The notes beneath the pieces are model-generated. The model saw only the letters and a program-made list of their open reading frames with translations, did no database searches and was not told the DNA's origin. The translations under genes were made by a program, and so were the position numbers. Source: Flavobacterium sp. LMO8 (GTDB taxonomy: Bacteria > Bacteroidota > Bacteroidia > Flavobacteriales > Flavobacteriaceae). From it: 64,000 nt of DNA. How positions within the stretch are numbered: the stretch's first letter is position 1; each line of letters begins with the position of its first letter. The stretch covers positions 541,421 through 605,420 of the forward strand of contig NZ_WIBJ01000031.1 in NCBI RefSeq assembly GCF_009495755.1, given 5' to 3'. Shown one piece after another: positions 18,270 to 28,482 of this stretch.

Positions 18270-19718
18270 TTAGTTCATTACAGTTGAGTAACCAACCGCT
18301 TCTCCAATTAATGTTGCAGCGGTGCAATCTGTGATTTTTACTAGTACGAATTCGCCTACTTTGTAATTTTCTTTTGGAAAAACCACTACGGTGTTTTGGG
18401 AGTTTCTTCCACTCCAATGTGCGTCAGAACGTTTTGATTCTTTTTCAATCAATACTTCTACTTCTTGTCCAATGAAACGTTGCGTTCTTTCTAATCCGTG
18501 TTTTTGTTGTAAATCTACAATTTCGGTTAACCTACGTTTTTTGACTTCTTCTGGAACGTCGTCTTCCATTTTTCTGGCAGCTAATGTTCCTGGACGTTCT
18601 GAATATGCAAACATAAATCCGAAATCATATTTTACATATTCCATCAAACTCAAAGTGTCTTGATGATCTTCCTCTGTTTCTGTAGGGAAACCAGCAATCA
18701 TATCTTGAGACAATGAAATATCTGGAATAATCGAGTATATTTTATCAATCAACGCCATGTATTCTTCACGGGTGTGTTGACGATTCATTTCTTTTAGAAT
18801 TCTTGTGCTTCCACTTTGAACCGGTAAATGAATGTAATTACAAATATTATGGTGTTTTGCCATGGTTTCAATCACTTCAACGTGCATGTCTTGCGGATTC
18901 GAAGTAGAAAATCTAAAACGCATTTTTGGGAACAATGTCGCACATTTGTCTAACAATTGAGCAAAATCAACTGCTGTAGCTTTTTGGATTTCTGTAGCTT
19001 TGTCGTAGTCTTTTTTCAAACCACCACCATACCAAAGGTAACTGTCTACGTTTTGTCCTAATAAAGTAACTTCTTTGAAAGCTCTATCGTATAAATCTTG
19101 AATTTCGTCAATAATACTTTGTGGTTCACGGCTACGTTCACGGCCACGTGTAAAAGGAACAACGCAAAACGTACACATATTATCGCAACCTCTTGTAATC
19201 GAAACGAAAGCATTAACACCATTACTATTCAAACGAACAGGTGAAATATCGCCATACGTTTCTTCCTTTGAAAGAATTACATTGATGGCATCTCTTCCTT
19301 CTTCTACTTCAGCTAATAAATTTGGTAAATCTTTGTAAGCATCTGGTCCAACCACCATGTCTACAATTTTTTCTTCCTCTAAAAACTGACTTTTCAAACG
19401 TTCCGCCATACAACCTAAAACCCCAACTTTCATGGTTGGATTGATTTTTTTAACCGCATTGTATTTTTCTAAACGTTTACGAATCGTTTGTTCTGCTTTA
19501 TCGCGAATAGAACAAGTGTTTACCAAAACTAAATCGGCATCTTCTAAGTTTTGAGTTGTATTATATCCGTTTTCATAAAGAATAGACGCCACAATTTCGC
19601 TGTCCGAAAAGTTCATTTGGCAACCATAACTCTCTATAAAAAGTTTTTTTGTATTTCCTTCTTTTTGGTCAAGCACTAAACTCTGACCTTGTTTTTTCTC
19701 GTCAATTTCCTTTTCCAT
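18270..19718 (-). CDS. miaB: tRNA-2-methylthio-N6-dimethylallyladenosine synthase MiaB
   Basis: The 482-residue radical-SAM methylthiotransferase adds the ms2 group to i6A37 of tRNAs reading UNN codons. It has the N-terminal UPF0004 domain with its Cys set (YGCQMN, NTCSIRD, LGCMAE), the radical-SAM 4Fe-4S motif GCDNMCTFC (about residues 176-184) and a C-terminal TRAM domain (about 410-475). The N-terminal extension of about 25 charged residues is common in this group. Its start is the 5' end of the minus-strand run leading to the activator, lptE and secG. Confidence 0.97.
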   Translation of the reverse strand: MEKEIDEKKQGQSLVLDQKEGNTKKLFIESYGCQMNFSDSEIVASILYENGYNTTQNLEDADLVLVNTCSIRDKAEQTIRKRLEKYNAVKKINPTMKVGVLGCMAERLKSQFLEEEKIVDMVVGPDAYKDLPNLLAEVEEGRDAINVILSKEETYGDISPVRLNSNGVNAFVSITRGCDNMCTFCVVPFTRGRERSREPQSIIDEIQDLYDRAFKEVTLLGQNVDSYLWYGGGLKKDYDKATEIQKATAVDFAQLLDKCATLFPKMRFRFSTSNPQDMHVEVIETMAKHHNICNYIHLPVQSGSTRILKEMNRQHTREEYMALIDKIYSIIPDISLSQDMIAGFPTETEEDHQDTLSLMEYVKYDFGFMFAYSERPGTLAARKMEDDVPEEVKKRRLTEIVDLQQKHGLERTQRFIGQEVEVLIEKESKRSDAHWSGRNSQNTVVVFPKENYKVGEFVLVKITDCTAATLIGEAVGYSTVMN

Positions 19719-19957
19719 ATAAAGATTTCCTTTAAATCATTCCGAAGTTTCGGATTGCAAAGATAATACTAAATTATAAAATCTGACAAGATGGCAGAAA
19801 AGGTTTAACATGAAATTTTTAAATTATTTTTTGTTCTAATTCTAAGTAGCTGTTTTTTGTGGTTTTTACACCTATATATATAGGAGTAAATTATGTTATA
19901 AATGAATTAATTATTGGTAAAAATGCGTTCAAGAAGGTGAAATTTAAAAAAAACCTA

Positions 19958-19965
19958 TACTTTTG
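19958..19965 (+). promoter_or_regulatory. -7 element of the topA promoter (TACTTTTG)
   Basis: TACTTTTG fits TAnnTTTG exactly and lies 20 bases before the chosen topA start. No clear TTG is seen at the expected -33 distance. The position argues against the upstream in-frame start at 19859. Confidence 0.55.
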
Positions 19966-19984
19966 CGATTCAAAAAAATGTGAA

Positions 19985-22486
19985 ATGGCAAAGAATTTAG
20001 TAATCGTTGAGTCACCAGCTAAGGCAAAAACCATCGAGAAATTTCTGGGAAGTGAGTATCAAGTAGAGTCGAGTTACGGGCACATTGCCGACTTACCTTC
20101 AAGAGAAATTGGAGTAGATGTAGAAAATGATTTTAAACCTAAATATGAAGTTTCGGCTGATAAAAAAGCATTGGTGACCAAATTAAAAGGATTAGCTAAA
20201 AATGCCGAAATGGTTTGGTTAGCTTCCGATGAGGACCGAGAGGGAGAAGCAATTTCTTGGCACTTATCTGAAGAGTTAAATTTAAAACCAGAAAAAACAA
20301 AACGTATCGTTTTTCACGAAATTACGAAAACGGCGATTCAAAAAGCAATCGAAAACCCAAGAGGAATTGATTACAACTTAGTAAATGCACAACAAGCGCG
20401 TAGAGTTTTAGATAGATTGGTAGGTTACGAATTATCGCCTGTGCTTTGGAAAAAAGTAAAAGGTGGATTATCAGCTGGTCGTGTGCAATCAGTTTCTGTT
20501 CGTTTGATTGTGGAACGTGAGCGTGAAATTCAAAATTTCAATCCAGAAGCTTCTTACAGTATTACAGCTGAATTCACTAACGAAGCTAAAAAAACATTCA
20601 AAGCGAAATTACCTAAGAACTTCGCAACTAAAAAAGAAGCGGAAGATTTCTTAACTAAAAATATAGGTTCATCATACAAAGTAGGAGATTTAGAAACCAA
20701 ACCCACAAAAAAATCACCAGCAGCACCTTTTACCACTTCAACGTTACAACAAGAAGCTGCAAGAAAGTTGTATTTACCAGTAGGAATTACGATGCAAATT
20801 GCACAACGTTTATACGAAGCCGGACTTATAACTTATATGAGAACGGATAGTGTAAACTTATCGCAAGAGGCAATGGCGGCAGCTCAAGCCGAAATTACAA
20901 GTTACTACGGAAAGGAATTTTCTAAACCAAGAAATTTCAATACTAAGTCAAAAGGAGCACAGGAAGCGCATGAGGCAATTCGTCCAACGGATATGTCGCG
21001 TCACACAGTTGATATTGATAGAGACCAAGCACGTTTGTATGATTTAATTTGGAAAAGAACATTAGCATCTCAAATGAGCGATGCCGAATTAGAGAGAACT
21101 AATGTAAAAATCGAAGCGAGCAATCATTCGGAAACTTTTTCAGCAACTGGAGAAGTTATTAAATTTGAAGGTTTCTTAAAAGTTTATTTAGAAGGAAACG
21201 ATGACGACGATGAAGAACAAGAAGGAATGTTGCCTGCTTTAAAAGTAAACGAAAAACTTACGAATAATTACATCATGGCTACGGAACGTTTTTCGCGTCC
21301 ACCAAGTCGTTACACAGAAGCTTCTTTGGTGAAGAAATTAGAAGAATTAGGAATTGGTCGTCCATCAACTTATGCGCCAACTATTTCTACGATTATTGCC
21401 AGAACCTATGTTGAAAAAGGAAGTTTCGAAGGGCAAGAAAGAAAATACACGCAAATAGTTTTAAAAAATAGCGAAGTAAAAGCGCAAGTTTTAACGGAAA
21501 ATGTAGGTTCAGACAAAGGAAAGTTAGTTCCAACAGATATCGGAATTATCGTAAATGATTTCTTGGTAAAAAACTTCGGAACTATTTTAGATTATAATTT
21601 CACAGCAAAAGTAGAGCAAGATTTTGACGAAATTGCAGAAGGAAAAGTGGATTGGGCTAAAATGATGAATGATTTTTACAAACACTTTCATCCAAATGTA
21701 GTTGATGTTGAAAAAAATGCAGATAGAGAAAGTGGTGAACGTATTTTAGGAGTGCATCCTGTTTCAGGAAAACAAGTTTCAGTTCGTTTAGGAAAATATG
21801 GAGCGATGGCTCAAATTGGTGATATAGATGAAGAAATCAAGCAATTCGCAAGTTTACGTCAAGATCAAAATATTGGAAATATCACGTTAGAAGAAGTATT
21901 GAATTTATTCTTACTTCCAAAACAATTAGGTACATATAAAGGAGAAGAGATTGAAGTGAACAATGGTCGTTTTGGACCTTATGTAAAATTTGGAACTCAA
22001 TTTATTTCGTTACCAAAAGGCGTTGATCCAATGGATGTAACCATGGAAACGGCTCAAGTTTTAATCGATGAGAAAGTTCAGGCTGATGCTCCAATTGGAA
22101 CTTATGATGGTTTGCCAATTCAAAAAGGAGTTGGGCGTTTTGGTCCTTTCATCAAATGGAACGGAATGTTTATCAATGTGAATAAAAAATACAATTTCGA
22201 TAATTTATCGCAATCAGATTTAAACGAGTTAATCGAAGAAAAACAACAAAAAGATATTGATAAAGTACTTCATGATTGGAAAGAAGAAGGTATTAAAGTA
22301 GAAAAAGCACGTTGGGGTCGTTCGGTAATTACAAAAGGGAAAATCAAAATTGAATTAAGTAAAGATGTTGATGCTTCAAAATTAACTTTGGCGCAAGTTC
22401 AGGAAATGATTGAAAAGAAAGCTCCAGCTAAAAAAACGGCAGCTAAAAAAGCACCTCCGAAAAAAACAACCGCAAAAAAGAAATAA
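19985..22486 (+). CDS. topA: DNA topoisomerase I
   Basis: The 833-residue type IA topoisomerase relaxes negative supercoils through a 5'-phosphotyrosine intermediate. The start is set at ATG 19985 (MAKNLVIVESPAKAKTIEKFLG), the universal TOPRIM beginning; the frame extends upstream to 19859 without homology and across a promoter element. TOPRIM metal residues (SDEDREGEA, about residues 78-86), the active-site region LITYMRTDSVNLS (about 281-293) and C-terminal topo-C repeats (GRFGPYVKFG, GRFGPFIKWN) are present. The tail is Lys/Ala/Pro-rich (KKTAAKKAPPKKTTAKKK), a probable DNA-binding extension. The arginase-like gene starts 3 bases after its stop. Confidence 0.97.
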   Translation: MAKNLVIVESPAKAKTIEKFLGSEYQVESSYGHIADLPSREIGVDVENDFKPKYEVSADKKALVTKLKGLAKNAEMVWLASDEDREGEAISWHLSEELNLKPEKTKRIVFHEITKTAIQKAIENPRGIDYNLVNAQQARRVLDRLVGYELSPVLWKKVKGGLSAGRVQSVSVRLIVEREREIQNFNPEASYSITAEFTNEAKKTFKAKLPKNFATKKEAEDFLTKNIGSSYKVGDLETKPTKKSPAAPFTTSTLQQEAARKLYLPVGITMQIAQRLYEAGLITYMRTDSVNLSQEAMAAAQAEITSYYGKEFSKPRNFNTKSKGAQEAHEAIRPTDMSRHTVDIDRDQARLYDLIWKRTLASQMSDAELERTNVKIEASNHSETFSATGEVIKFEGFLKVYLEGNDDDDEEQEGMLPALKVNEKLTNNYIMATERFSRPPSRYTEASLVKKLEELGIGRPSTYAPTISTIIARTYVEKGSFEGQERKYTQIVLKNSEVKAQVLTENVGSDKGKLVPTDIGIIVNDFLVKNFGTILDYNFTAKVEQDFDEIAEGKVDWAKMMNDFYKHFHPNVVDVEKNADRESGERILGVHPVSGKQVSVRLGKYGAMAQIGDIDEEIKQFASLRQDQNIGNITLEEVLNLFLLPKQLGTYKGEEIEVNNGRFGPYVKFGTQFISLPKGVDPMDVTMETAQVLIDEKVQADAPIGTYDGLPIQKGVGRFGPFIKWNGMFINVNKKYNFDNLSQSDLNELIEEKQQKDIDKVLHDWKEEGIKVEKARWGRSVITKGKIKIELSKDVDASKLTLAQVQEMIEKKAPAKKTAAKKAPPKKTTAKKK

Positions 22487-22489
22487 TCA

Positions 22490-23638
22490 ATGGTTTTTGA
22501 TTTTTTACAACCCGTTTCAGCTTCAGTTGAAGAATTTATTTCAAAATTATCTAATCAAACATTAGGAAAAAAAGTTGCGTTGCATACTCAAACTGATTTT
22601 CCTGTTTTAGAAGGCGTTTCTATTGCTGTTTTTACCGTTAATGAACATAGAGGCAATAATAAAGAGAATGAGGATTATTCTTTTGAAGCCTTCAGAAAAA
22701 AGTTCTACGGAATGTTTCCAGGGAATTGGAATACTTCAATTGTAGATTTAGGAACTATTGAGTCAGGAGCTAGTATTGAAGATGCTTATTTTGTGGTAAA
22801 AAGTTTGATGGCGGAGTTAATCAAGAAACAAATTATTCCAGTTGTCATTGGAGGAACTCAAGATTTGACTTATCCAATGTATCGAGCTTATGATAATTTA
22901 GATCAAATGGTAAATTTGGTTTCGGTTGATAACCAATTTGATTTTTCTAAAGAGAATAAGTTAGATAAAGATGCTTATTTATCAAAAATTATTGTTGAAG
23001 AGCCTAATAATTTATTTAATTTCAGTAACATAGGCTTTCAAACGTATTTTAATTCGCAAGAAGAAATAGATTTAATTGAGAAATTATACTTTGAAGCGTA
23101 TCGTTTAGGAGAAGTTTCAAATAATATAGTGGTTGCAGAGCCTGTTTTTAGAGATGCAGATTTAGTGAGTATCGATATGAATTCAGTGCAATCTTCTTAT
23201 TCTGGTAATTTTGAAGAGTTTAATCCGAATGGATTTACAGGAAAGGAAATATGTGCTTTGGCGCGATATGCTGGAATAAGTGATAAAGTGACATCATTTG
23301 GAATTTTTAATTTTAATCCGAATAGTCAAGAAGTTGTTTTAACGGCTCAGATGTTATGGTATTTTATTGAAGGTTTTTGTTTTCGTTCTAACGAATATCC
23401 GTTTGGGACAAAAGAAAACTATATCAAGTATATTGTACCAATAGAAGACGAAGAATTAATCTTTTTTAAGAGCAATAAAACTGAAAGATGGTGGATAGAA
23501 ATACCGTTTTTAACAAATGTTAATAATAAATTAAAAAGAAATACGTTATTACCTTGCACACATGAAGATTATTTAGCAGCTTGCGAGCAGGAAATTCCAG
23601 AAAGATGGTGGAAAGCCCAAAGAAGGAATATTTTGTAA
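22490..23638 (+). CDS. Arginase/formimidoylglutamase-fold protein with degraded metal site
   Basis: The 382-residue protein follows the ureohydrolase fold (beta strands carrying VIGGTQDLTYP, SVDNQFDF and SIDMNSVQ). In active enzymes these blocks read GGDHS, DAHxD and SxDxD, where the His and Asp residues bind the two Mn ions. Here the first block has TQD for DHS, the second has Asn-Gln in place of Ala-His, and the third ends in Asn-Ser. Most metal ligands are therefore lost, and hydrolase activity is unlikely even though automated annotation would call it formimidoylglutamase or arginase. It lies between topA (3-base gap) and gldK. I regard it as a pseudo-enzyme, possibly with a T9SS-related role. 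That role is inference. Confidence 0.75.
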   Translation: MVFDFLQPVSASVEEFISKLSNQTLGKKVALHTQTDFPVLEGVSIAVFTVNEHRGNNKENEDYSFEAFRKKFYGMFPGNWNTSIVDLGTIESGASIEDAYFVVKSLMAELIKKQIIPVVIGGTQDLTYPMYRAYDNLDQMVNLVSVDNQFDFSKENKLDKDAYLSKIIVEEPNNLFNFSNIGFQTYFNSQEEIDLIEKLYFEAYRLGEVSNNIVVAEPVFRDADLVSIDMNSVQSSYSGNFEEFNPNGFTGKEICALARYAGISDKVTSFGIFNFNPNSQEVVLTAQMLWYFIEGFCFRSNEYPFGTKENYIKYIVPIEDEELIFFKSNKTERWWIEIPFLTNVNNKLKRNTLLPCTHEDYLAACEQEIPERWWKAQRRNIL

Positions 23639-23726
23639 AAGTCGTTATTTTTCAAAGTGTTAAAGCAATGTTAATGCAGGTGTAATGCTAAAATTTAATA
23701 TTTTTTGCACGTTTTTTAAAAAAATG

Positions 23727-23757
23727 TTGTTTTTTTCAAAATTATTGAATAGGTTTA
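23727..23757 (+). promoter_or_regulatory. Probable gldK promoter (TTG - 20 bases - TAGGTTTA)
   Basis: TTG at 23727-23729 and TAGGTTTA at 23750-23757 match the flavobacterial consensus with one mismatch in the last base of the -7 box. The spacer is 20. The leader to gldK would be about 30 bases. Confidence 0.45.
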
Positions 23758-23794
23758 CGCCCTTAAATAGAAATTACATTTAACCCAAGTTTAT

Positions 23795-25177
23795 ATGAAG
23801 AAGTTTGTTGCATTTTCAGCAATTTTGTCATTATTTATCAGTTGTGGTAAAGGCGATAAAGGAGAATTAGTAGGAGTGAAAGGAAGGAAATGGCATCCCG
23901 AGAAACCTTATGGTATGACGTTAATTCCAGGTGGAGCTTTTACTATGGGTAAAGCCGATGATGATTTGGCTAATATTCAAGACGCACCTACTAAGACAAC
24001 TACAGTACGTTCATTTTATATGGATGAGACTGAAATTACTAATAGTGAGTATCGTCAGTTTGTTGAATGGGTAAAGGATTCAACTATCAGAACAAGACTA
24101 GCTATTCTTGCAGATGAGCAAGGTCAAAAGCCTGGTTCTGGTGGAGGAAAGGGTGGAAGTATTGGTGATTTTGCCTTTGCTGATGTAGACCCAGAAAAAA
24201 TGACTCCTTACGATAAGTATATGTATGAGAATTATTACAGTGTTGGTACTGATGATGATATTTATGCAGGTAGAAAGTTGAATAAAAAAATCAAACTTAT
24301 TAAAGAACCTGGAAAATATCCTGATGAACATTATGTAGAGGTAATGGATTCCATGTATTTGCCTGAGTCTGAGTCGTATAATGGTTTAAAAACTATTGAT
24401 GCTACTAAACTTAAGTTTAAATACAATCAAGTAGATTTGAATAAAGCGGTAAAGAAAAAAGGGCGTAAAAACTTTTATGAAGATGCACCGCCAATCGAAA
24501 TTTATCCTGATACAACTGCTTGGATTAAAGATTTTGCATATTCTTATAATGAACCAATGCATAATGATTATTTTTGGCATCAAGCCTATGGGGATTATCC
24601 TGTAGTGGGTGTTTCATGGAATCAAGCTAAAGCTTTTTGTGCATGGAGAACTATGTATAAAAATTCACACATTAAAAAGAAAAAAGGTAGAGATCAAGTA
24701 AATTCATTCCGTTTGCCTACAGAAGCTGAATGGGAATATGCTGCAAGAGGTGGAATTGAAGGAGGTACTTATCCTTGGGGAGGTCCTTATGCTAAGAATG
24801 ACAGGGGTTGTTTTATGGCTAACTTCAAGCCAAATCGTGGGGATTATGCTGCTGATGGTGCCTTATATACTGTGGAAGCAAAATCATATGAACCTAATGA
24901 TTTTAATTTGTATAACATGGCTGGAAATGTTTCTGAATGGACTGAGTCTTCTTATTATGCAGAAGCTTATGAGTTTGTTTCTACAATGAATCCACATGTA
25001 GCTGATAAGAAAAATCAAAGAAAAGTAGTTCGTGGAGGTTCTTGGAAAGATGTTGCTTATTTCTTGCAAGTTTCAACTCGTGATTATGAGTATGCTGATT
25101 CGGCAAGAAGTTATATAGGTTTCAGAACCGTTCAAGATTACATGGGAACTGATGCAACGGGTACCCGTCCAAAATAA
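23795..25177 (+). CDS. gldK: Gliding/T9SS lipoprotein GldK
   Basis: The 460-residue lipoprotein (lipobox LFISC, acylated Cys at residue 17) has a formylglycine-generating-enzyme/sulfatase-modifying-factor fold spread over residues 40-445. Signs are GMTLIPGGAFTMG near 40, DETEITNSEYRQF near 77, RLPTEAEWEYAARGG near 308, NMAGNVSEWTE near 371 and VVRGGSWKD near 411. GldK forms, with GldN, the large periplasmic ring under the outer membrane translocon of the type IX secretion system. The family has the fold but no known oxidase activity. It opens the gldKLMN operon, and the four genes are all intact and in the standard order. Confidence 0.96.
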   Translation: MKKFVAFSAILSLFISCGKGDKGELVGVKGRKWHPEKPYGMTLIPGGAFTMGKADDDLANIQDAPTKTTTVRSFYMDETEITNSEYRQFVEWVKDSTIRTRLAILADEQGQKPGSGGGKGGSIGDFAFADVDPEKMTPYDKYMYENYYSVGTDDDIYAGRKLNKKIKLIKEPGKYPDEHYVEVMDSMYLPESESYNGLKTIDATKLKFKYNQVDLNKAVKKKGRKNFYEDAPPIEIYPDTTAWIKDFAYSYNEPMHNDYFWHQAYGDYPVVGVSWNQAKAFCAWRTMYKNSHIKKKKGRDQVNSFRLPTEAEWEYAARGGIEGGTYPWGGPYAKNDRGCFMANFKPNRGDYAADGALYTVEAKSYEPNDFNLYNMAGNVSEWTESSYYAEAYEFVSTMNPHVADKKNQRKVVRGGSWKDVAYFLQVSTRDYEYADSARSYIGFRTVQDYMGTDATGTRPK

Positions 25178-25229
25178 TTTAACCAATTTTATTAATATAA
25201 TTAACTTAACTAACTAAATTTTATTTATT

Positions 25230-25859
25230 ATGGCAATTTTAAGCAAAAAAATGATGGGATTCCTTTACGGAATGGGAGCGGCAGTAGTAATCGTTGGAGC
25301 ATTATTTAAATTAATGCACTGGCCAGGTGCTGGACCAATGCTTGTGATTGGTTTATTAACTGAGGCGTTAATCTTCGCGTTATCAGCATTTGAACCAGTA
25401 GAACATGAATTAGATTGGTCTTTAGTTTACCCTGAATTAGCAGGTGGTGAAGCTAAAGCAAAAGATAAAAAAGAAAACCCAGCTGATGCTCAAGGTTTAT
25501 TATCTCAAAAATTAGATAATATGTTGAAAGAGGCTAAAATTGATGGTGAATTAATGGCAAGCTTAGGAAACAGTATTAAAAACTTCGAGGGTGCTGCTAA
25601 ATCAATTTCTCCTACTGTAGATGCTATGGCAGGTCAAAAGAAATATGCTGAAGAAATGTCTACAGCTGCAGCTCAAATGGAAGCTTTAAATAACTTATAC
25701 AAATTACAATTAGATAGCGCTTCAAGAAATGCTACTGCAAATCAAGAAATTGCTGACAATGCAGCTAAATTGAAAGAGCAAATGCAATCAATGACTTCAA
25801 ACATTGCATCTTTAAATGCTGTTTACGGAGGTATGCTTACTGCTATGAGTAACAGATAA
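25230..25859 (+). CDS. gldL: T9SS motor stator protein GldL
   Basis: The 209-residue inner membrane protein has two N-terminal helices (about residues 11-30 and 36-54), then a cytoplasmic coiled-coil-rich domain. GldL5-GldM2 forms the proton-driven rotary motor for T9SS and gliding. Residues important in F. johnsoniae GldL are recognisable here: Y13, K27, H30, and the membrane Glu in the TEAL motif (E45 here; local alignment suggests it matches E49 there, with a short loop deletion). It lies 52 bases after gldK and 51 before gldM. Confidence 0.96.
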   Translation: MAILSKKMMGFLYGMGAAVVIVGALFKLMHWPGAGPMLVIGLLTEALIFALSAFEPVEHELDWSLVYPELAGGEAKAKDKKENPADAQGLLSQKLDNMLKEAKIDGELMASLGNSIKNFEGAAKSISPTVDAMAGQKKYAEEMSTAAAQMEALNNLYKLQLDSASRNATANQEIADNAAKLKEQMQSMTSNIASLNAVYGGMLTAMSNR

Positions 25860-25910
25860 TTAGTTTTATCAAATTAAATAATTATTAATTAAAACTAATT
25901 TAAAGAAAAA

Positions 25911-27440
25911 ATGGCAGGAGGAAAATTAACCCCTAGACAGAAGATGATTAACCTAATGTACTTGGTTTTCATCGCAATGTTGGCATTAAATATGTCAAAA
26001 GAAGTATTAACGGCTTTTGGTAATTTTAATGACAAATTCTCAGAATCTAATAAATTAACAGAGCAGTCTAATGCAACTTTATTATCTGCTTTAGATACAA
26101 AAGCATCGGATGAGCCTGCAAAATATGCTGAGCCAGCAAGAAAAGCTAAAGATGTTGCAAAAATCTCTAAAGATTTTGTTGCTTTCTTAGAAACGGTTAA
26201 AGCTGAAGTTACAGAAGGTATTGAACCAGATGAAACAGGTAAATTACCATTCGAATCTATGGACAAATCTACTATCGACGAAAAATGGTTTGCTGGTGAT
26301 GGATATAGCCCAAGAGGTACAGAAATTGTTACTAAAATTGACAAGTATGTTGCTGATGTTAAGAAAGTATTAGGTAATGACGTAAAGTATATTCCTTTTA
26401 TTAAAGAAATAGAGAAAAAATTCTCAACAGCTGATATCGCAAATAGAGAAGGTGTAAAACAAAAGTTTTTAGATTATAAAACAAAAGGTTTCCCTGCAGT
26501 ATCTACTTTAACATTCTTAACTGCTATGCAAAATGATGTTAAAAATACTGAAGCTGGAGCATTCAACTTATTCTTAGGTAATGCATTACAGTCAGCTGCA
26601 TCTATGAAAAACTTTCAAGCTATTGTAGTTTTAGACAAAAATGCATATTTCGCTGGTGAGCAAGTTACTGGTAAAGTGGTTTTAGGTCGTTATGATGCAA
26701 ATACAGTTCCTACATCATTCAAAGGGCCTGGTAAAATTGAAAACGGTCAAGCTGTTATTTCGATGACTGCTGGTGGAATTGGTGAACAAAATATCTCTGG
26801 TGAATTTGGTTTCTTAGAAGATGGTAAAGAAGTTCCATTAAAATTCGAAGGTAAGTATGTTGTTGTTCCTCGTCCTAACCAAGCTATTATTTCAGCTGAC
26901 AAAATGAACGTTGTTTACCGTGGTGTTCCTAACCCTATTTCTATTTCAGTTCCTGGTATTGCTTCTAACAAAGTTAATGCTAGTGCTCCTGGAATGTCGA
27001 AAGTAGGTGATGGTAAATTCATGTTAAAACCACAATCTGGTGCTGAAGTTAAAATTAACGTTAATGCTACAATGCCTGATGGTAAATCAATGTCTAGTGC
27101 TCAAGTATTTAGAATTAAAGGTTTACCTGCTCCAACTGGAAAAGTTGGTGGTTCTGAAAAGAATAAAGGTCCAAAATCTAACTTAGGAGTTTGCTCAATA
27201 ACTGCTGTTATGGAAGATTTTGATTTCCCTGTTACTGTTAATGTAACTCAATTTAACATTAAAGTACCTGGTCAACCAACAATTGTAGTAAATGGAAATA
27301 GAATGGATGCTAGAGCTAAATCTGCCATTGCAAAAGCGCAAAGAGGTGATGTTGTAGTTATTTCTGAAATCAAAGCTAGTTTTAGTGGTATTGATCAGAT
27401 GGCTAAGAAAGTATCAATTTGTACTTACGAAATACAATAA
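25911..27440 (+). CDS. gldM: T9SS motor rotor protein GldM
   Basis: The 509-residue protein has one N-terminal membrane helix (about residues 12-32, MINLMYLVFIAMLALNM) and a long periplasmic part of four beta-rich domains that transmits motor rotation to the GldKN ring. R9 just before the helix, which pairs with GldL acidic residues in the known structures, is present (TPRQK). Domain 1 is helical (about 35-220), followed by Ig-like domains rich in Gly, Val and Pro. The start at 25911 (MAGGKLTPRQK) is the standard beginning of the family. Confidence 0.97.
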   Translation: MAGGKLTPRQKMINLMYLVFIAMLALNMSKEVLTAFGNFNDKFSESNKLTEQSNATLLSALDTKASDEPAKYAEPARKAKDVAKISKDFVAFLETVKAEVTEGIEPDETGKLPFESMDKSTIDEKWFAGDGYSPRGTEIVTKIDKYVADVKKVLGNDVKYIPFIKEIEKKFSTADIANREGVKQKFLDYKTKGFPAVSTLTFLTAMQNDVKNTEAGAFNLFLGNALQSAASMKNFQAIVVLDKNAYFAGEQVTGKVVLGRYDANTVPTSFKGPGKIENGQAVISMTAGGIGEQNISGEFGFLEDGKEVPLKFEGKYVVVPRPNQAIISADKMNVVYRGVPNPISISVPGIASNKVNASAPGMSKVGDGKFMLKPQSGAEVKINVNATMPDGKSMSSAQVFRIKGLPAPTGKVGGSEKNKGPKSNLGVCSITAVMEDFDFPVTVNVTQFNIKVPGQPTIVVNGNRMDARAKSAIAKAQRGDVVVISEIKASFSGIDQMAKKVSICTYEIQ

Positions 27441-27481
27441 TATAAAATAATTTGAGTTTATCTTTGTAGACCAAATAAAAA

Positions 27482-28417
27482 ATGAATAAAATGAATTGGA
27501 GAAATAGTATTGCAATTTTAGTATTAGGTTTAAGTGTTACTACTTTTGCTCAGTCAAACTTATTAAATGCTAAGACACCCGATCAAATCGGAAAGAAAAC
27601 AGAAGCTGAATTAAGTGCTGATAATGACAAACCTTTACCATACGGATATGTTCATGATAGAGATATCTTGATGGGTAAACGTATTTGGGAATTTATTGAT
27701 CTTGATGAAAGAGTTAATTTTCCATTATATTTTCCAGTTGAGGGAGATGTGATGTCTTCTCCAGATAGAAGACCTCTATACAATGTCTTAGTAAATGGTA
27801 TTAAAGAAGGAAAAATAACTGAAGTTTATGATTCAAGTTATTTTACTACTAAAAAAACTTTAAAAGATATTGAGTCATCATTATTCACTGTTGATACTAC
27901 AGATGTTGGTCTAGAGCAAATGAATGAAGATTTAGAAGCTTACAGAAAAGGCGATAAAAAAATTGATGAAGAGTTTATCAGAAAAACTGAGATTGAAGCC
28001 ATTGATGTAATTGCTTATAAAGTGGTAGGTTATTGGTATTTTGACAAAAGACAAGGTGAGTTAAAATATAGACTTTTAGGAATTTGCCCAGTTATGCCAG
28101 ATGTTTTTGATAAGAAAAATGGTACTGCGCCAGAAGCTGCTGAACCTGTTGAGTTATTTTGGGTTTATTTCCCTTCAACAAGAGATATTCTTCATGAAGC
28201 TAAGGCCTTTAATAACAGAAACTCTGCAATGCCATTTTCTTTTGATCATATGTTAAACGCTCGTCGTTTTGGTGGTATGATTTATTTAGAAGAGAATGTA
28301 TATGGTGATCGTAAGATTGCTGACTACATGAAAGAAAATGCTCAAATGCAATTGTTAGAATCGGATCGTGTAAAAGAAAAGATTCGTGATTTCGAACAAG
28401 ATATGTGGAATTACTAA
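27482..28417 (+). CDS. gldN: T9SS ring protein GldN
   Basis: The 311-residue periplasmic protein has a signal peptide (about residues 1-23, VTTFAQ) and the GldN core with GYVHDRDILMGKRIWEFIDLDERVN (about 56-80) and RLLGICPVMP. GldN associates with GldK in the periplasmic ring. Only one copy is present and no gldO paralogue follows; a terminator comes directly after. The start can be the ATG at 27482 or the in-frame ATG three codons later. Confidence 0.96.
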   Translation: MNKMNWRNSIAILVLGLSVTTFAQSNLLNAKTPDQIGKKTEAELSADNDKPLPYGYVHDRDILMGKRIWEFIDLDERVNFPLYFPVEGDVMSSPDRRPLYNVLVNGIKEGKITEVYDSSYFTTKKTLKDIESSLFTVDTTDVGLEQMNEDLEAYRKGDKKIDEEFIRKTEIEAIDVIAYKVVGYWYFDKRQGELKYRLLGICPVMPDVFDKKNGTAPEAAEPVELFWVYFPSTRDILHEAKAFNNRNSAMPFSFDHMLNARRFGGMIYLEENVYGDRKIADYMKENAQMQLLESDRVKEKIRDFEQDMWNY

Positions 28418-28440
28418 TAGTATTTCTCCAATTTCATTTA

Positions 28441-28472
28441 AAAAACTCTTACCATTTGGTAAGAGTTTTTTA
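28441..28472 (+). terminator. Terminator of the gldKLMN operon
   Basis: The perfect 13-bp stem aaaaactcttacc (28441-28453) and ggtaagagttttt (28458-28470) has a 4-base loop and a T-run. It lies 24 bases after gldN and 11 before the start of the next gene. Confidence 0.92.
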
Positions 28473-28482
28473 ATTTTACACC

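Noticed and set aside
19859-19984. N-terminal extension of topA from 19859
   Set aside because: It crosses the TACTTTTG promoter box, and all homologues start at MAKNLVIVESPAKAKTI-like sequence.
22430-22483. Lys/Ala/Pro-rich end of topA as a separate repeat element
   Set aside because: It is an in-frame low-complexity protein tail, common in DNA-binding proteins of this group.
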